64,000 bases of DNA from contig NZ_BMRE01000004.1 of the NCBI RefSeq assembly GCF_014648475.1, positions 62,001-126,000 on the forward strand, given 5' to 3'. Under the pieces are notes generated by a model. The model saw only the letters and a program-made list of their open reading frames with translations. It was not told where the DNA came from and did not search any database. A program made the translations under genes and the position numbers. This DNA is from Lentzea flava. GTDB lineage: Bacteria > Actinomycetota > Actinomycetes > Mycobacteriales > Pseudonocardiaceae. This document shows, one piece after another, positions 35,964-44,682 of the stretch. Position 1 is the first letter of the stretch; each line of letters starts with the position of its first letter.

Positions 35964-37935
35964 GCGCGGCGCGCACCACCTCCGGGTCGTAGGTCGTCCA
36001 GAACGGGGGGAGTGAGGCGCGCAGGAAGCCGCCGTAGCGGGCCGTGGCCAGTCTCGGGTCCAGGATGGCCACCACGCCCTTGTCCGACATCGACCGCAGC
36101 AACCGGCCGGCGCCCTGGGCGAGCAGCAGGGCCGCGTGGGTCGCCGCGACCGTCAGGAAGCCGTTGCCCCCGCGCGAGTTGACGGCTTTCTGACGGGCGG
36201 AGGCCAGCGGGTCGTCCGGGCGGGGGAACGGGATCCTGTCCATGATCACGAGTTGCAGCGACGGGCCGGGCACGTCGACGCCCTGCCACAGCGACAGCGT
36301 GCCGAACAGGCACGTGCGCTCGTCCTCGGCGAACTTCTTCACCAGCAGGCCCGTCGCGTCGTCGCCCTGGCAGAGGATCGGGTGATCGAGCTTGTCGCGC
36401 AACGCGTCCGTGGCCGCCTTGGCCGCGCGCGTCGACGAGAACAGGCCGAGCGCCCTGCCGCCCGCCGCGTTGACCAGGCCCTCGATCTCGTCGAGGTACT
36501 CCGGCGGCAGGCCGTCGCGGCCCGGCTGCGGCAGATGCCTTGCCACGTAGAGGATTCCGCTCGACGAGTGCTGGAACGGCGAGCCCACGTCGAGACCGGT
36601 CCACTTCGGACCGTCGATGTCCTTGTCCGTCGCCGCGCCCTCGATCTTGCGCACCTGCTCCGACGGCGGCAGGCCCCACTGGCGCGCCATCGTGTCGAAC
36701 GCGCCGCCCAGCGTGAGCGTCGCGGACGTCAACACGGTGGTGCGCTTGGCGAAGAGCCGCTCGCGCAGCAGCCCGCCCACGCCGAGCGGCGCGACCCGCA
36801 GCACGGGCGCCTTCTGGTTGAAGTCGCCCGACACCCACACGACGTCGTGCTCCTCGTCGAACGCCTCGAGGATCCGCACCGCGCAGTCGTGCACCTCTTC
36901 GAGCAACGACAACGCGAGCTTGCGCGCCGTCGCGCCCTCCACGTCCTCCTTGCGCTCCGGGCCCATCGCCGACACGCAGTTGTGCGCCGCGTCGCGCGTG
37001 GCCGCCAGCGCACCGGCCAGCGCGCGCGGCAACGCGTCGAGCCGGCCGGACGGCATGTCCTCGAGGATCATCGCCAGCCCGTCGCTCGCCTCGGCCAGCC
37101 GGTCCGCGATGTCCTGGTCGATCAGCCGGCCGCACCGGCGCGCGGCCATCGCCACGGACGCGCCGCTCAGCTCCTCCGTCGCGACCGACGTGACGCGGTC
37201 GACCAGGTCGTGCGCCTCGTCGATCACCACCACGTCGTGGTCCGGCAGGACCTGATAGCCCTCCAACGCGTCGATGGCGAGCATCGCGTGGTTCGTGACC
37301 ACCACGTCCGCCTTGCCCGCCTGGGCCCGCGCCCGTTCGGCGAAGCAGTCGGAGCCGATCGGGCACTTCGACACACCGAGGCACTCGCGCGCGGTGACGC
37401 TGACCTGCCGCCACGCCTGCTCGCTGACACCGGGCACCAGCTCGTCGCGATCACCGGTCTCGGTGTCCGACGACCACTCGTGCAGCCGCTTCACCTCGCG
37501 CCCGAGCCGCGACACGGCGAACGGGTCGAACAGCCCGGCCTCCTCCGGCTCGTCCGGAGCGCCGTTGTGCACGCGGTGCATGCACAGGTAGTTCCTGCGG
37601 CCCTTGAGGATCGCGAACGTGGGCTCGCGGCCGAGATCCTTCTTGAGCGCCTTCGCGAGGCGCGGCAGATCCCGGTCGACCAGCTGCCGCTGCAGGGCGA
37701 TCGTGGCCGTGGAGACCACCACCGTCTCCTCCTCGGCCACGGCGTGCCTGATCGACGGCACCAGGTACGCCAACGACTTGCCCGTGCCCGTGCCCGCCTG
37801 CACCGCGAGGTGCTCGCCCGTGCGGATCGCGCGGTCGACGGCCTCGGCCATCTCCACCTGGCCGGGGCGCTCAGCGCCACCGACGGCGCTCACGGCGGTT
37901 TCCAGCAGGCTCAGGGTGGGGGGAACTTCAGGCAC
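35932..37935 (-). CDS. DinG-family ATP-dependent DNA helicase
   Basis: A 667-residue superfamily 2 (XPD-like) helicase. Walker A is AGTGTGKSLAYLVP (about residues 42-55); the DEAH box is VVVIDEAHDLVDRV (about 230); late motifs include LFGTLSLWQGVDVPGP and AQGAGRLLRS. The Cys residues of the Fe-S domain are visible (YLCMHRVH, then ECLGVSKCPIGSDCF). It unwinds DNA or RNA-DNA hybrids in repair. It stands alone on its strand; the start is the GTG at 37935. Confidence 0.93.
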   Translation of the reverse strand: MPEVPPTLSLLETAVSAVGGAERPGQVEMAEAVDRAIRTGEHLAVQAGTGTGKSLAYLVPSIRHAVAEEETVVVSTATIALQRQLVDRDLPRLAKALKKDLGREPTFAILKGRRNYLCMHRVHNGAPDEPEEAGLFDPFAVSRLGREVKRLHEWSSDTETGDRDELVPGVSEQAWRQVSVTARECLGVSKCPIGSDCFAERARAQAGKADVVVTNHAMLAIDALEGYQVLPDHDVVVIDEAHDLVDRVTSVATEELSGASVAMAARRCGRLIDQDIADRLAEASDGLAMILEDMPSGRLDALPRALAGALAATRDAAHNCVSAMGPERKEDVEGATARKLALSLLEEVHDCAVRILEAFDEEHDVVWVSGDFNQKAPVLRVAPLGVGGLLRERLFAKRTTVLTSATLTLGGAFDTMARQWGLPPSEQVRKIEGAATDKDIDGPKWTGLDVGSPFQHSSSGILYVARHLPQPGRDGLPPEYLDEIEGLVNAAGGRALGLFSSTRAAKAATDALRDKLDHPILCQGDDATGLLVKKFAEDERTCLFGTLSLWQGVDVPGPSLQLVIMDRIPFPRPDDPLASARQKAVNSRGGNGFLTVAATHAALLLAQGAGRLLRSMSDKGVVAILDPRLATARYGGFLRASLPPFWTTYDPEVVRAALKRLDAAQTR

Positions 37936-37987
37936 GAGACAGACCGTACCCGGCAGGTCCGACAGTCCCCGTCAGGCGTCGCGGACT

Positions 37988-38767
37988 TCAGTCGCCGCCG
38001 CCACCACACCCGCCGCCGCAGCCTCCGCCGTCACCACCACCACAGGAGCTCGACGAGCAACCGCCTCCGCAGCTGCCGCTCGACGACGTGTCACGCGCGG
38101 GCAGCAACTCCACCATCGCGGGCGTCAGCCCGATCAGCCCGGCGACCGCGACCGCGCCGATCTTGCCGCGCAGCCCGAGGACCGCGACCGCGCGCAACGG
38201 GTCCTGCGGGGAGACGCGCCGCCCTGCCTGCTTGACCAGCCGGTAGCCGTCCCTGGTCCGCAACCTGCCGGGATCCCGCGCACTCAGCACCGAGGCCCAA
38301 GCGATCAGCAGCGCTCCCGCCGTGAAGATGACCCAGCGCGGCACCTCGGCGTACCGCGGCACGGCCTCGGACAGGAACTCGACGAGCTCCGGGAAGACGA
38401 GGTCCGCGAGCCCCACCAGGATCAGACCGATTCCCAGCAGGATCAGCCACGGGTGCAGCCGGGGCCGGTAGGAACGCCGGTGCCGCAGCAGGCCGCGGCC
38501 GGCCAGGTGGGACCGCAGACCCTCGGCCTCGGCCGACGCCGCGGCCTCCCGCAGGACGTCGTGCAGATACCTGCCCACCAGCGTGCTGTTCAGGATCCGC
38601 GCCTCCAAGGGCGTGACCCGGCCGGGGTTGCGGTGGACGGCGGTCACCACGCCCTCGCGGGAGATCCGGACCAGCCCGGCCTGCAGCAGCCTGGCCAGTG
38701 CGACCTCGGCGGCACGGGCGGGACCGCCCACGAGGCAGCCCAGCTCTTCCGGGGTATGCGGTGTCAC
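37988..38767 (-). CDS. TIGR04222-type membrane protein with Cys/Gly-rich tail
   Basis: A 259-residue protein. The N-terminal half (GCLVGGPARAAEVALARLLQAGLVRI) matches the TIGR04222 domain; two membrane helices follow (about residues 107-127 and 145-162), and the protein ends in an unusual tail of Gly, Ser and Cys (GSCGGGCSSSSCGGG and similar, about 40 residues with seven Cys). The family is of unknown function and widespread in actinomycetes. The tail could bind metal or crosslink, but nothing proves this. Confidence 0.85.
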   Translation of the reverse strand: MTPHTPEELGCLVGGPARAAEVALARLLQAGLVRISREGVVTAVHRNPGRVTPLEARILNSTLVGRYLHDVLREAAASAEAEGLRSHLAGRGLLRHRRSYRPRLHPWLILLGIGLILVGLADLVFPELVEFLSEAVPRYAEVPRWVIFTAGALLIAWASVLSARDPGRLRTRDGYRLVKQAGRRVSPQDPLRAVAVLGLRGKIGAVAVAGLIGLTPAMVELLPARDTSSSGSCGGGCSSSSCGGGDGGGCGGGCGGGGD

Positions 38768-38918
38768 GCGGATTTCTCGGCTGCGGACCTCACGTCGTTA
38801 CGTCACCCGTCCGTACGCACGTCACCGGGTACTGGACCGAAACAGTTGCGCAAAAGCTTGTTTTCGGACATCGAGCGACGGAGAGTGACGCCGCTCACAA
38901 CGCATTAGGAGGAATTCT

Positions 38919-40808
38919 GTGTCCTCTCCCCGCCGCAGACCGGTACTCCTCGCAGCGCTCTCCGCGCTGATCCTCATCACTCCCGCCGCCGTGGCCCACG
39001 AGGCCGGCGGCTCCACCTCCACCGACGGTGGAATCGACCACGCAGAGGCCACCCACGGCCACGACCAGCACGGAGGTGAACACGGGCACCTGCCCGCGAG
39101 CAACGCGAACGTCAGGGTCGTCGGCAAGGCCGCGATCAACCAGGACACCGAGGGCCGCGTGGCCGACGTCGGCGTCCACAACGGTTACGCCTACCTCGCC
39201 GCGTTCCGCGACCCCACCTGCCAGAAGGGCGGCGTGTACGTCTTCGACATCAAGGACCCCACGCAGCCCAAGCAGATCAACTTCATCCGCACCGGCCAGG
39301 ACAGCTACGTCGGTGAGGGCTCGCAGGTCATCCACATCGACACGCCGAAGTTCACCGGCGACGTCCTCGCGTTCAACAACGAGATCTGCGGTGACCACAT
39401 CAACACCAGCACGGTCGGTGGCGCCACCCTCGTCGACGTCACGAACCCCAAGGTGCACAAGTACCTCGCGCAGGGTTTCGGCGACTTCGACCCCGTGAGC
39501 CGCAACGCCGCAGGGCTTGCGCACGAGGTGCACAGCATCTTCATCTGGGATGCGGGTGACAAGGCGTACGCGGTTCTCGTGGACGACGAGGAGAACGCGG
39601 ACGTCGACATCTTCGACATCACCGACCCGCGCACGCCGGTGAAGATCGCGGAGTACGACCTGGCCGCGATGTTCCCGCAGATCCTGCAGTCGGTACCGGC
39701 GAACCTGACCGAGGTCTTCTTCCACGACATGATCGTGAAGCAGATCAACGGCAGGCAGGTCATGCTGCTGTCCTACTGGGACGCCGGGTACGTCAAGCTC
39801 GACGTCACGAACCCGGTGAGCCCGGTCTACCTCGGTGACACGGACTTCACGAACCCGGACCCCGAACTGCTGGAGTCCACCGGGATCTCCGCCGCTCCCG
39901 AGGGCAACGGCCACCAGGCCGAGTTCACCAACGACAACAAGTACGTCATCGGTGCGGACGAGGACTTCGGCCCGTACGTGCTGCAGGCCTCGACCGACGA
40001 CGGTACGAGCTTCGCCGCCAACCAGGGTGACCTCACGCCCCAGCTGCCCGCCGGCCAGACCTTGTCCGGTACTGCCGTCTACGTCGGCCGCGCCTGCAAC
40101 GGTGACACCGCGGTTCCGGCCGCGCCCGCGGTCGGGACGAACCAGCTCGCGATCGTCACGCGCGGTTCGTGCACGTTCACCGAGAAGCTCGCCAACGTCG
40201 CCGCCGCCGGTGGCTACGAGGCCGCCGTCGTGGTCAACCGCGAGGGCGAGTGCGGCGCGTTCGGCATGACGCTCCAGGGCACGTTGCCCGCGTTCTCCGT
40301 CGACCGGCGCACGGGCTTCAGCTTCTTCGACAAGGAGGGCGAGTACGACGAGGCCCAGTGCCTCGCCGGTGGCGACACGCTGCAGGGCAGCCTGATCCCC
40401 GGTCTCACCGTCGGCGCCACGGGTGACGTGCTGACGTTCAGCTCGTCCTTCGACGGCTGGGGCTACGTGCACCTGTTCCGCAACGAGAGCGGCAAGATGA
40501 CCGAGCTCGACACCTACGCGATCCCGGAGGCCCACGACCCGGCGATGGCGTCCGGGCACGGCGACCTGTCGGTGCACGAGGTCGCGACCTCACCGACGCG
40601 CAACGACCTCGCGTACTTCTCGTACTACGCGGGCGGTTTCCGGGTCACCAAGATCAAGAACAACAAGCTGGTCGAGGTCGGCCACTTCATCGACGAGGGC
40701 GGGAACAACTTCTGGGGCGTCCAGGTGTTCTCGCACAACGGGAAGGAGTACGTCGCGGCCAGCGACCGCGACTACGGCCTGTACATCTTCGAGTACACCG
40801 GGCCGTGA
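38919..40808 (+). CDS. Secreted LVIVD-repeat protein with inserted PA domain
   Basis: A 629-residue exported protein. The signal peptide covers residues 1-27 (LLAALSALILITPAAVAHEA). A beta-propeller of LVIVD-type repeats follows (DVGVHNGYAYLAAFRDPTCQ; VYVFDIKDPTQPKQINFI; VLVDDEENADVDIFDITDP), interrupted by a protease-associated domain (residues 370-470; IVTRGSCTFTEKLANVAAAG) and closed by WGVQVFSHNGKEYVAASDRDYG. The very strong site AGGAGGAATTCT precedes the GTG. It is probably a cell-surface or extracellular binding protein; it has no protease catalytic domain. It is convergent with bioY, two bases apart. Confidence 0.87.
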   Translation: MSSPRRRPVLLAALSALILITPAAVAHEAGGSTSTDGGIDHAEATHGHDQHGGEHGHLPASNANVRVVGKAAINQDTEGRVADVGVHNGYAYLAAFRDPTCQKGGVYVFDIKDPTQPKQINFIRTGQDSYVGEGSQVIHIDTPKFTGDVLAFNNEICGDHINTSTVGGATLVDVTNPKVHKYLAQGFGDFDPVSRNAAGLAHEVHSIFIWDAGDKAYAVLVDDEENADVDIFDITDPRTPVKIAEYDLAAMFPQILQSVPANLTEVFFHDMIVKQINGRQVMLLSYWDAGYVKLDVTNPVSPVYLGDTDFTNPDPELLESTGISAAPEGNGHQAEFTNDNKYVIGADEDFGPYVLQASTDDGTSFAANQGDLTPQLPAGQTLSGTAVYVGRACNGDTAVPAAPAVGTNQLAIVTRGSCTFTEKLANVAAAGGYEAAVVVNREGECGAFGMTLQGTLPAFSVDRRTGFSFFDKEGEYDEAQCLAGGDTLQGSLIPGLTVGATGDVLTFSSSFDGWGYVHLFRNESGKMTELDTYAIPEAHDPAMASGHGDLSVHEVATSPTRNDLAYFSYYAGGFRVTKIKNNKLVEVGHFIDEGGNNFWGVQVFSHNGKEYVAASDRDYGLYIFEYTGP

Positions 40809-40809
40809 C

Positions 40810-41385
40810 CTACCTGACGCGCTTGACGAGAGCCCAGGCGGTGGGCAGCACGCCCGCCGCCAGGGCGATCTTCACGGCGTCCCCGACCAGGAACGGCAGC
40901 ACACCCACGCTGACCGCCTTGCCGAGGCCCATGCCGGTGGCGGCCATCAGCCACGGCACGCCGACGCTGTAGATCACCAGATTGCCCAGCACCATGGTGC
41001 CGACCGTGCGCAACGGCGTGCGGTCGCCACCGTGCTTGGCCAGCGCGCCGACGAGAGCGCCCGCGAACACGAAGCCCACGACGTAGCCGAGCGACACCGG
41101 GGCACCCGACGAACCGCCCTGGAACCACGGCACGCCCGCGACGCCCGCGATCAGGTAGAGGAGCATCGAGGTCGCGCCGCGCTGCCAGCCGAGGGCGGCG
41201 CCGACGAGGAGAGCCGCGAAGGTCTGGCCGGTCAACGGCACCGGGCTGCCGGGAATCGGCAGCGCCACCTGGGCGGCGAGGCCGGTGAACGCGGCGCCGG
41301 CCAGCACCAGGGTCAGGTCGCGGACGAGGGCGCCCGGCACGAAGTCGGCGAGCACGGTGCGACGGGGCGCGAGTGCGAGAGTCAC
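40810..41385 (-). CDS. bioY: BioY biotin transporter, S component
   Basis: A 191-residue six-helix membrane protein with the BioY signature (ALPIPGSPVPLTGQTFAALLVG and GYVVGFVFAGALVGALA). It captures biotin for an ECF-type or solo uptake system. The GTG at 41385 follows GGGAGGGACC; an extended frame from 41463 is rejected. No EcfA/EcfT genes are nearby, so it acts alone or with a shared module. The 87-base upstream region contains GTTAAC, a possible part of a biotin-operator, but I cannot assign it. Confidence 0.9.
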   Translation of the reverse strand: MTLALAPRRTVLADFVPGALVRDLTLVLAGAAFTGLAAQVALPIPGSPVPLTGQTFAALLVGAALGWQRGATSMLLYLIAGVAGVPWFQGGSSGAPVSLGYVVGFVFAGALVGALAKHGGDRTPLRTVGTMVLGNLVIYSVGVPWLMAATGMGLGKAVSVGVLPFLVGDAVKIALAAGVLPTAWALVKRVR

Positions 41386-41472
41386 GGTCCCTCCCTGGTG
41401 TGTCGGCGAGTGAACTGAGGTTAACCAGGGCGACTCGAGAACGTCTTTGTCCGCTGTCCACAAAGTGACAGG

Positions 41473-42837
41473 TCACACATCAACCGCGACGAGACCTCGC
41501 TCGGTGTTGCGGCGGGTCTTGGTCCAGCCGTTGTGTCCGCGCACCAACCGGATCAGCGCGCGCCACGACGTGATGTAGAAGGTGTAGATGTACAGCGCGT
41601 AGCCGAACCCGTACGCAATGGACTTCCAGAAGCCCACGGGCTCGCATCGCGCGCGGTACACCGGTCCCCACAAGACGAACGGCAACAGTCCGAACGCGCC
41701 GTACACGGTGAAGAGGACCCACGCGCCGTCGAAGAACCACGCCACGACTTCGCTGGGCGACACCACGAACCGGTACGCCATGAGGGCCATCGGGATCGGG
41801 TAGATCAGGGTGCCGAGCAACTGCATCCACGGTTGCGCGAGGTAGTACATCATCTCGGCGGCGCCCAGCGTCGTGAGGTGCTCGGAGTCCCAGATGCGGC
41901 GCAGGTACCGCATGCACTGCATGGTTCCCTGGCCCCAGCGCGTGCGTTGCGCGAGGAAGCGCCGCAACGAGTACAGCGCCTCCTGGTTCACGTGCGTGTC
42001 CAGGGAGAACCCGGTGTGCCAGCCCGCGGTCAGCAGGTGCACGCCGAGCTCGAAGTCCTCCAGCAACGACCCGCGCCACGGGCTGCCGGTCGGCCCGGCG
42101 ATCGAGTCCAAAGCGGACAGCCGGGTGAACTGGCCGTTGCCGCCCATGGAGATCGTGCCGGTGGCGCCGCGGGACATCTGGATCGCCGCGATGGCGGTGC
42201 GGAACTCCAGGTCCTGCATCCGCACGAGCCCGGCACCGAACGTCCTGCGCCACCACGACACGCCCGGCTGCCGTTGACCCGCGTTGATCATCCGCACGTC
42301 CACCTGCACGGCACCGATCCGCGGATTGCCGAAAAGATGCTGTGCCGCACAGACCTCCAGGCAGTTCGGTGCCGGGCGGCCGTCCGCGTCGACCACGACG
42401 ACGATCGCGCGGTCGGTGTCCGCGCGCCGGCCCATCCAGAGCTTCAACGTGCGGTAGGCGTCGTTCAACGCGTTTCCCTTGCCGGTGCGGGCATACGGGC
42501 GTTGACGCTGCACGAGGTGGATGTGTGTGTCCCGGATGCCGCCGTTGCGCTTCAACGTCCGCACGACTCCGGCGGTGCGGTCGTCGGAGTCGTCGTCGAT
42601 GACCCACACGTGCGCGATGGGGAACGTCTCCCGCAGATACCTGATCGTGTCGCCGATGACGGCCTCCTCGTCGCGGCACGGCACGAAGAAGTGCCACTCC
42701 AACGACTCCGGCACGCCGACGGGTGCGGGTTTGCGCCGCAGGTACGGCACCACGATCACGAACACGTACGTCACGAAGGCGACGCTCATCGTCAGAGCGA
42801 GCGCCTGCGTGAACCCGAGGACGAGGTCGAGGCTCAC
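41473..42837 (-). CDS. Membrane processive glycosyltransferase, family 2
   Basis: A 454-residue GT2 enzyme. A membrane helix leads, then the GT-A domain: VWVIDDDSDDRTAGVV (nucleotide), IVVVVDADGRPAPNCLEV (DxD), and the LEDFELG and AQRTRWGQGTMQCMRYL motifs of processive synthases, with three or four C-terminal helices. It polymerises or transfers sugars at the cytoplasmic membrane. The GTG start overlaps the exosortase stop by 4 bases, so the two are coupled; a link between glycan synthesis and exosortase anchoring is inferred. Confidence 0.9.
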   Translation of the reverse strand: MSLDLVLGFTQALALTMSVAFVTYVFVIVVPYLRRKPAPVGVPESLEWHFFVPCRDEEAVIGDTIRYLRETFPIAHVWVIDDDSDDRTAGVVRTLKRNGGIRDTHIHLVQRQRPYARTGKGNALNDAYRTLKLWMGRRADTDRAIVVVVDADGRPAPNCLEVCAAQHLFGNPRIGAVQVDVRMINAGQRQPGVSWWRRTFGAGLVRMQDLEFRTAIAAIQMSRGATGTISMGGNGQFTRLSALDSIAGPTGSPWRGSLLEDFELGVHLLTAGWHTGFSLDTHVNQEALYSLRRFLAQRTRWGQGTMQCMRYLRRIWDSEHLTTLGAAEMMYYLAQPWMQLLGTLIYPIPMALMAYRFVVSPSEVVAWFFDGAWVLFTVYGAFGLLPFVLWGPVYRARCEPVGFWKSIAYGFGYALYIYTFYITSWRALIRLVRGHNGWTKTRRNTERGLVAVDV

Positions 42838-43352
42838 TTGCGGGTGGCCAGCCAGACGAACGCGACCAGCGCCGCCGCGCCACCGAAGACGCTCACCATC
42901 GAGCCCAGCAGCGTGTGGCCCCAGTGGTAGCCGGTGTCGACGCCCAGCCAGTTCACCAGGCCCACCAGGGTGAGCACGCGGAACTGGTTGACGATGACGA
43001 CCGCCAGCGCGGCGACACCCAGCGCGACCAGCACGCGGTGCTGGATGCGCGGGCGCAGCGCGATCATCACGGCGCCCACGACGATCAGCGGCAGCACCAG
43101 GAACGCCGAGGTGCACTCCGGCGTCATCCGCAGGCCCAGCGGGGTGTCCGAGCCCAGTCCGAAGTAGACGGTCTGACGGTCGGGGACCACGTCCACGCCG
43201 TGGGAGCTGATGACGCTGAGAATCGCGCCGGACAGCGAGATCTCCGCCGTGCGGTACAGGCGGTGTGCGAACACGAGTCCCGCGGCAGCGGCGAACAGGA
43301 CGACCACCGTCACCCGGCTCGGGAATGCGGTGCGGCGCACGGCAAGCGTCAC
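42834..43352 (-). CDS. Exosortase/archaeosortase-family protein (probably XrtP type)
   Basis: A 172-residue membrane protein with five or so helices. The transpeptidase triad expected of exosortases is visible: Cys80 in MTPECTSAF, Arg125 in NQFRVLTLVGL and His143/His146 in YHWGHTLLG. These enzymes cut a C-terminal sorting signal of exported proteins and attach them to the surface. The GTG at 43352 follows AAAGGA; frames starting at 43409 or 43421 lack such a site. It is coupled to the GT2 gene, and a choice-of-anchor protein with a C-terminal sorting-like signal is encoded divergently. The XrtP label is from memory. Confidence 0.8.
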   Translation of the reverse strand: MTLAVRRTAFPSRVTVVVLFAAAAGLVFAHRLYRTAEISLSGAILSVISSHGVDVVPDRQTVYFGLGSDTPLGLRMTPECTSAFLVLPLIVVGAVMIALRPRIQHRVLVALGVAALAVVIVNQFRVLTLVGLVNWLGVDTGYHWGHTLLGSMVSVFGGAAALVAFVWLATRK

Positions 43353-43591
43353 CCTTGGATCCTTTCCACCGATTGAGGGAGCGCCCAGACGGGCTACCTG
43401 ACGTTCCATCGGTCGACGCAACGTCAGCCCTCACCCCCGGATCGGGTGACGCCGTAACCGGAAATTGATCAAAAAATCCACGATGAGTGGCTCTCGTTGG
43501 GCGAGTTGGGTGGTCGTGTCGCCCGATACGGGGAGTAACCCTCAGTTCCCTCGAAAGAAAGCCGATGCCGGTAATTGCCCCCGGAAAGCGT

Positions 43592-43606
43592 GAACCAAAT
43601 TGGTTC
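43592..43606. promoter_or_regulatory. Palindrome upstream of the choice-of-anchor gene
   Basis: GAACCAA-A-TTGGTTC, perfect 7-base arms around one base, 40 bases before the surface protein start in the 294-base divergent region shared with the exosortase gene. A regulator-binding site is likely; the regulator is unknown. The rest of this region holds a few A/T-rich patches (AAATTGATCAAAAAATCC near 43462) and no gene. Confidence 0.45.
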
Positions 43607-43646
43607 GACCGCGCCCTGGGGCCGGAGGAATAACGGAAGGAGTTTC

Positions 43647-44411
43647 ATGCGTGTCCGAATGACGGGACTGGCCGGAGTGGTTGCGATCGCAGCGCTCTTG
43701 GCCGGTGCCGCGCCTGCTTCGGCCGCTCCGGGGGACGCCTCGGCCTACGGTGCGAAGCTCAACGTGACGCTGCTCGGCAACCCCGCGGTCAACGCGGAAC
43801 CGTTCGCCGCCGCCAACGCGAACGGGCCGACGCAGAACACGTTCGCCGGCGTCGACCTCACCGGGATCCTGAAGACCGGTGTCATCAACGCCTCCGCGTC
43901 GCGGGACGACAAGTCCGGTGGCGTGTACTCGCGGGCGAGCACCGCGGACGTCCGGGTCGACCTGCTCGCCAAGGTCACCGGCAAGATCTCCGCCGAGCTG
44001 GTCGAGGCGGAGTGCCAGGCGACCCAGAAGGGTCTGGCCGGCAAGTCCAAGCTCGCGGGCGTGAACCTCGGCAAGCTCGGCCAGGTCAACGCCCACCCCG
44101 CAGCGAACACGGTTCTCGACGTGCAGCTGGCCGGGATCAAGATCGCCGAAGTGATCTTCAACGAGCAGATCAAGAACGACGACGGCAGCCTGACGGTCAA
44201 CGCGATCCACATCAAGCTGCTGCAGGGCAAGCTCGGCAGCATCGGCACCGGCGACGTGATCATTTCGTCCGCCACCTGCGGCCCCGCCGGCCTGCCCATC
44301 CCGATGGCGTCGGGTGCGGGCCTGTGGATCGGCCTCGGCCTGCTCGGTGTCGCCGCCGCTCCGGTCGCCTTCGTGGCGCTGCGCCGCCGCGCGTCGCTCA
44401 ACGCGGCCTGA
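43647..44411 (+). CDS. Choice-of-anchor family surface protein, probable exosortase target
   Basis: A 254-residue exported protein. The signal peptide covers residues 1-27 (GVVAIAALLAGAAPASAAPG). The mature part starts ASAYGAKLNVTLLGNP, typical of the choice-of-anchor P family, with two Cys (VEAECQATQ, SSATCGP). The C-terminus has a short Pro/Gly motif (PIPMASGAG), a membrane helix and RRRASLNAA, the tripartite form of a sorting signal but without LPXTG/LAXTG. An exosortase divergently encoded 294 bases away is its plausible processor. The ATG at 43647 follows GGAAGGAG. Confidence 0.8.
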   Translation: MRVRMTGLAGVVAIAALLAGAAPASAAPGDASAYGAKLNVTLLGNPAVNAEPFAAANANGPTQNTFAGVDLTGILKTGVINASASRDDKSGGVYSRASTADVRVDLLAKVTGKISAELVEAECQATQKGLAGKSKLAGVNLGKLGQVNAHPAANTVLDVQLAGIKIAEVIFNEQIKNDDGSLTVNAIHIKLLQGKLGSIGTGDVIISSATCGPAGLPIPMASGAGLWIGLGLLGVAAAPVAFVALRRRASLNAA

Positions 44412-44425
44412 CCTGGGAGCGGCGG

Positions 44426-44617
44426 ATGTACAAGGTCCCCGGTACCGGCATCGGTGTCGGCACGGGCGTCGGAGCCCTCGCGGTCACCGGCGCGGACGTG
44501 ACGTGGTGGATCGTCGCGGGTTTCGTGCTCTTGCTCGCTGGTGCGTTCCTCGTGCACAGCACTCGTAAGAAGCGCCGTGCGGTCCCCGTCAAGGCCAGAC
44601 CGAACCGAGCTGGCTGA
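44426..44617 (+). CDS. 63-residue mini-protein with LAXTG sorting signal
   Basis: The whole protein is little more than a sorting signal: a Gly/Thr-rich start (MYKVPGTGIGVGTGVG), LAVTG at residues 18-22, one membrane helix (WWIVAGFVLLLAGAFLV) and a long basic tail (HSTRKKRRAVPVKARPNRAG). LAXTG points to class E sortase. There is no separate signal peptide, so the helix must also serve for insertion. It starts 14 bases after the choice-of-anchor gene and is followed by wecB, so it belongs to the same operon. I do not know its function. Confidence 0.7.
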   Translation: MYKVPGTGIGVGTGVGALAVTGADVTWWIVAGFVLLLAGAFLVHSTRKKRRAVPVKARPNRAG

Positions 44618-44682
44618 AAGGGTCCGCCTGGGGTTGCCCCCGCTCCCAGGCGGACCACCCGGTCTCCCGAGAGAGGACTACG

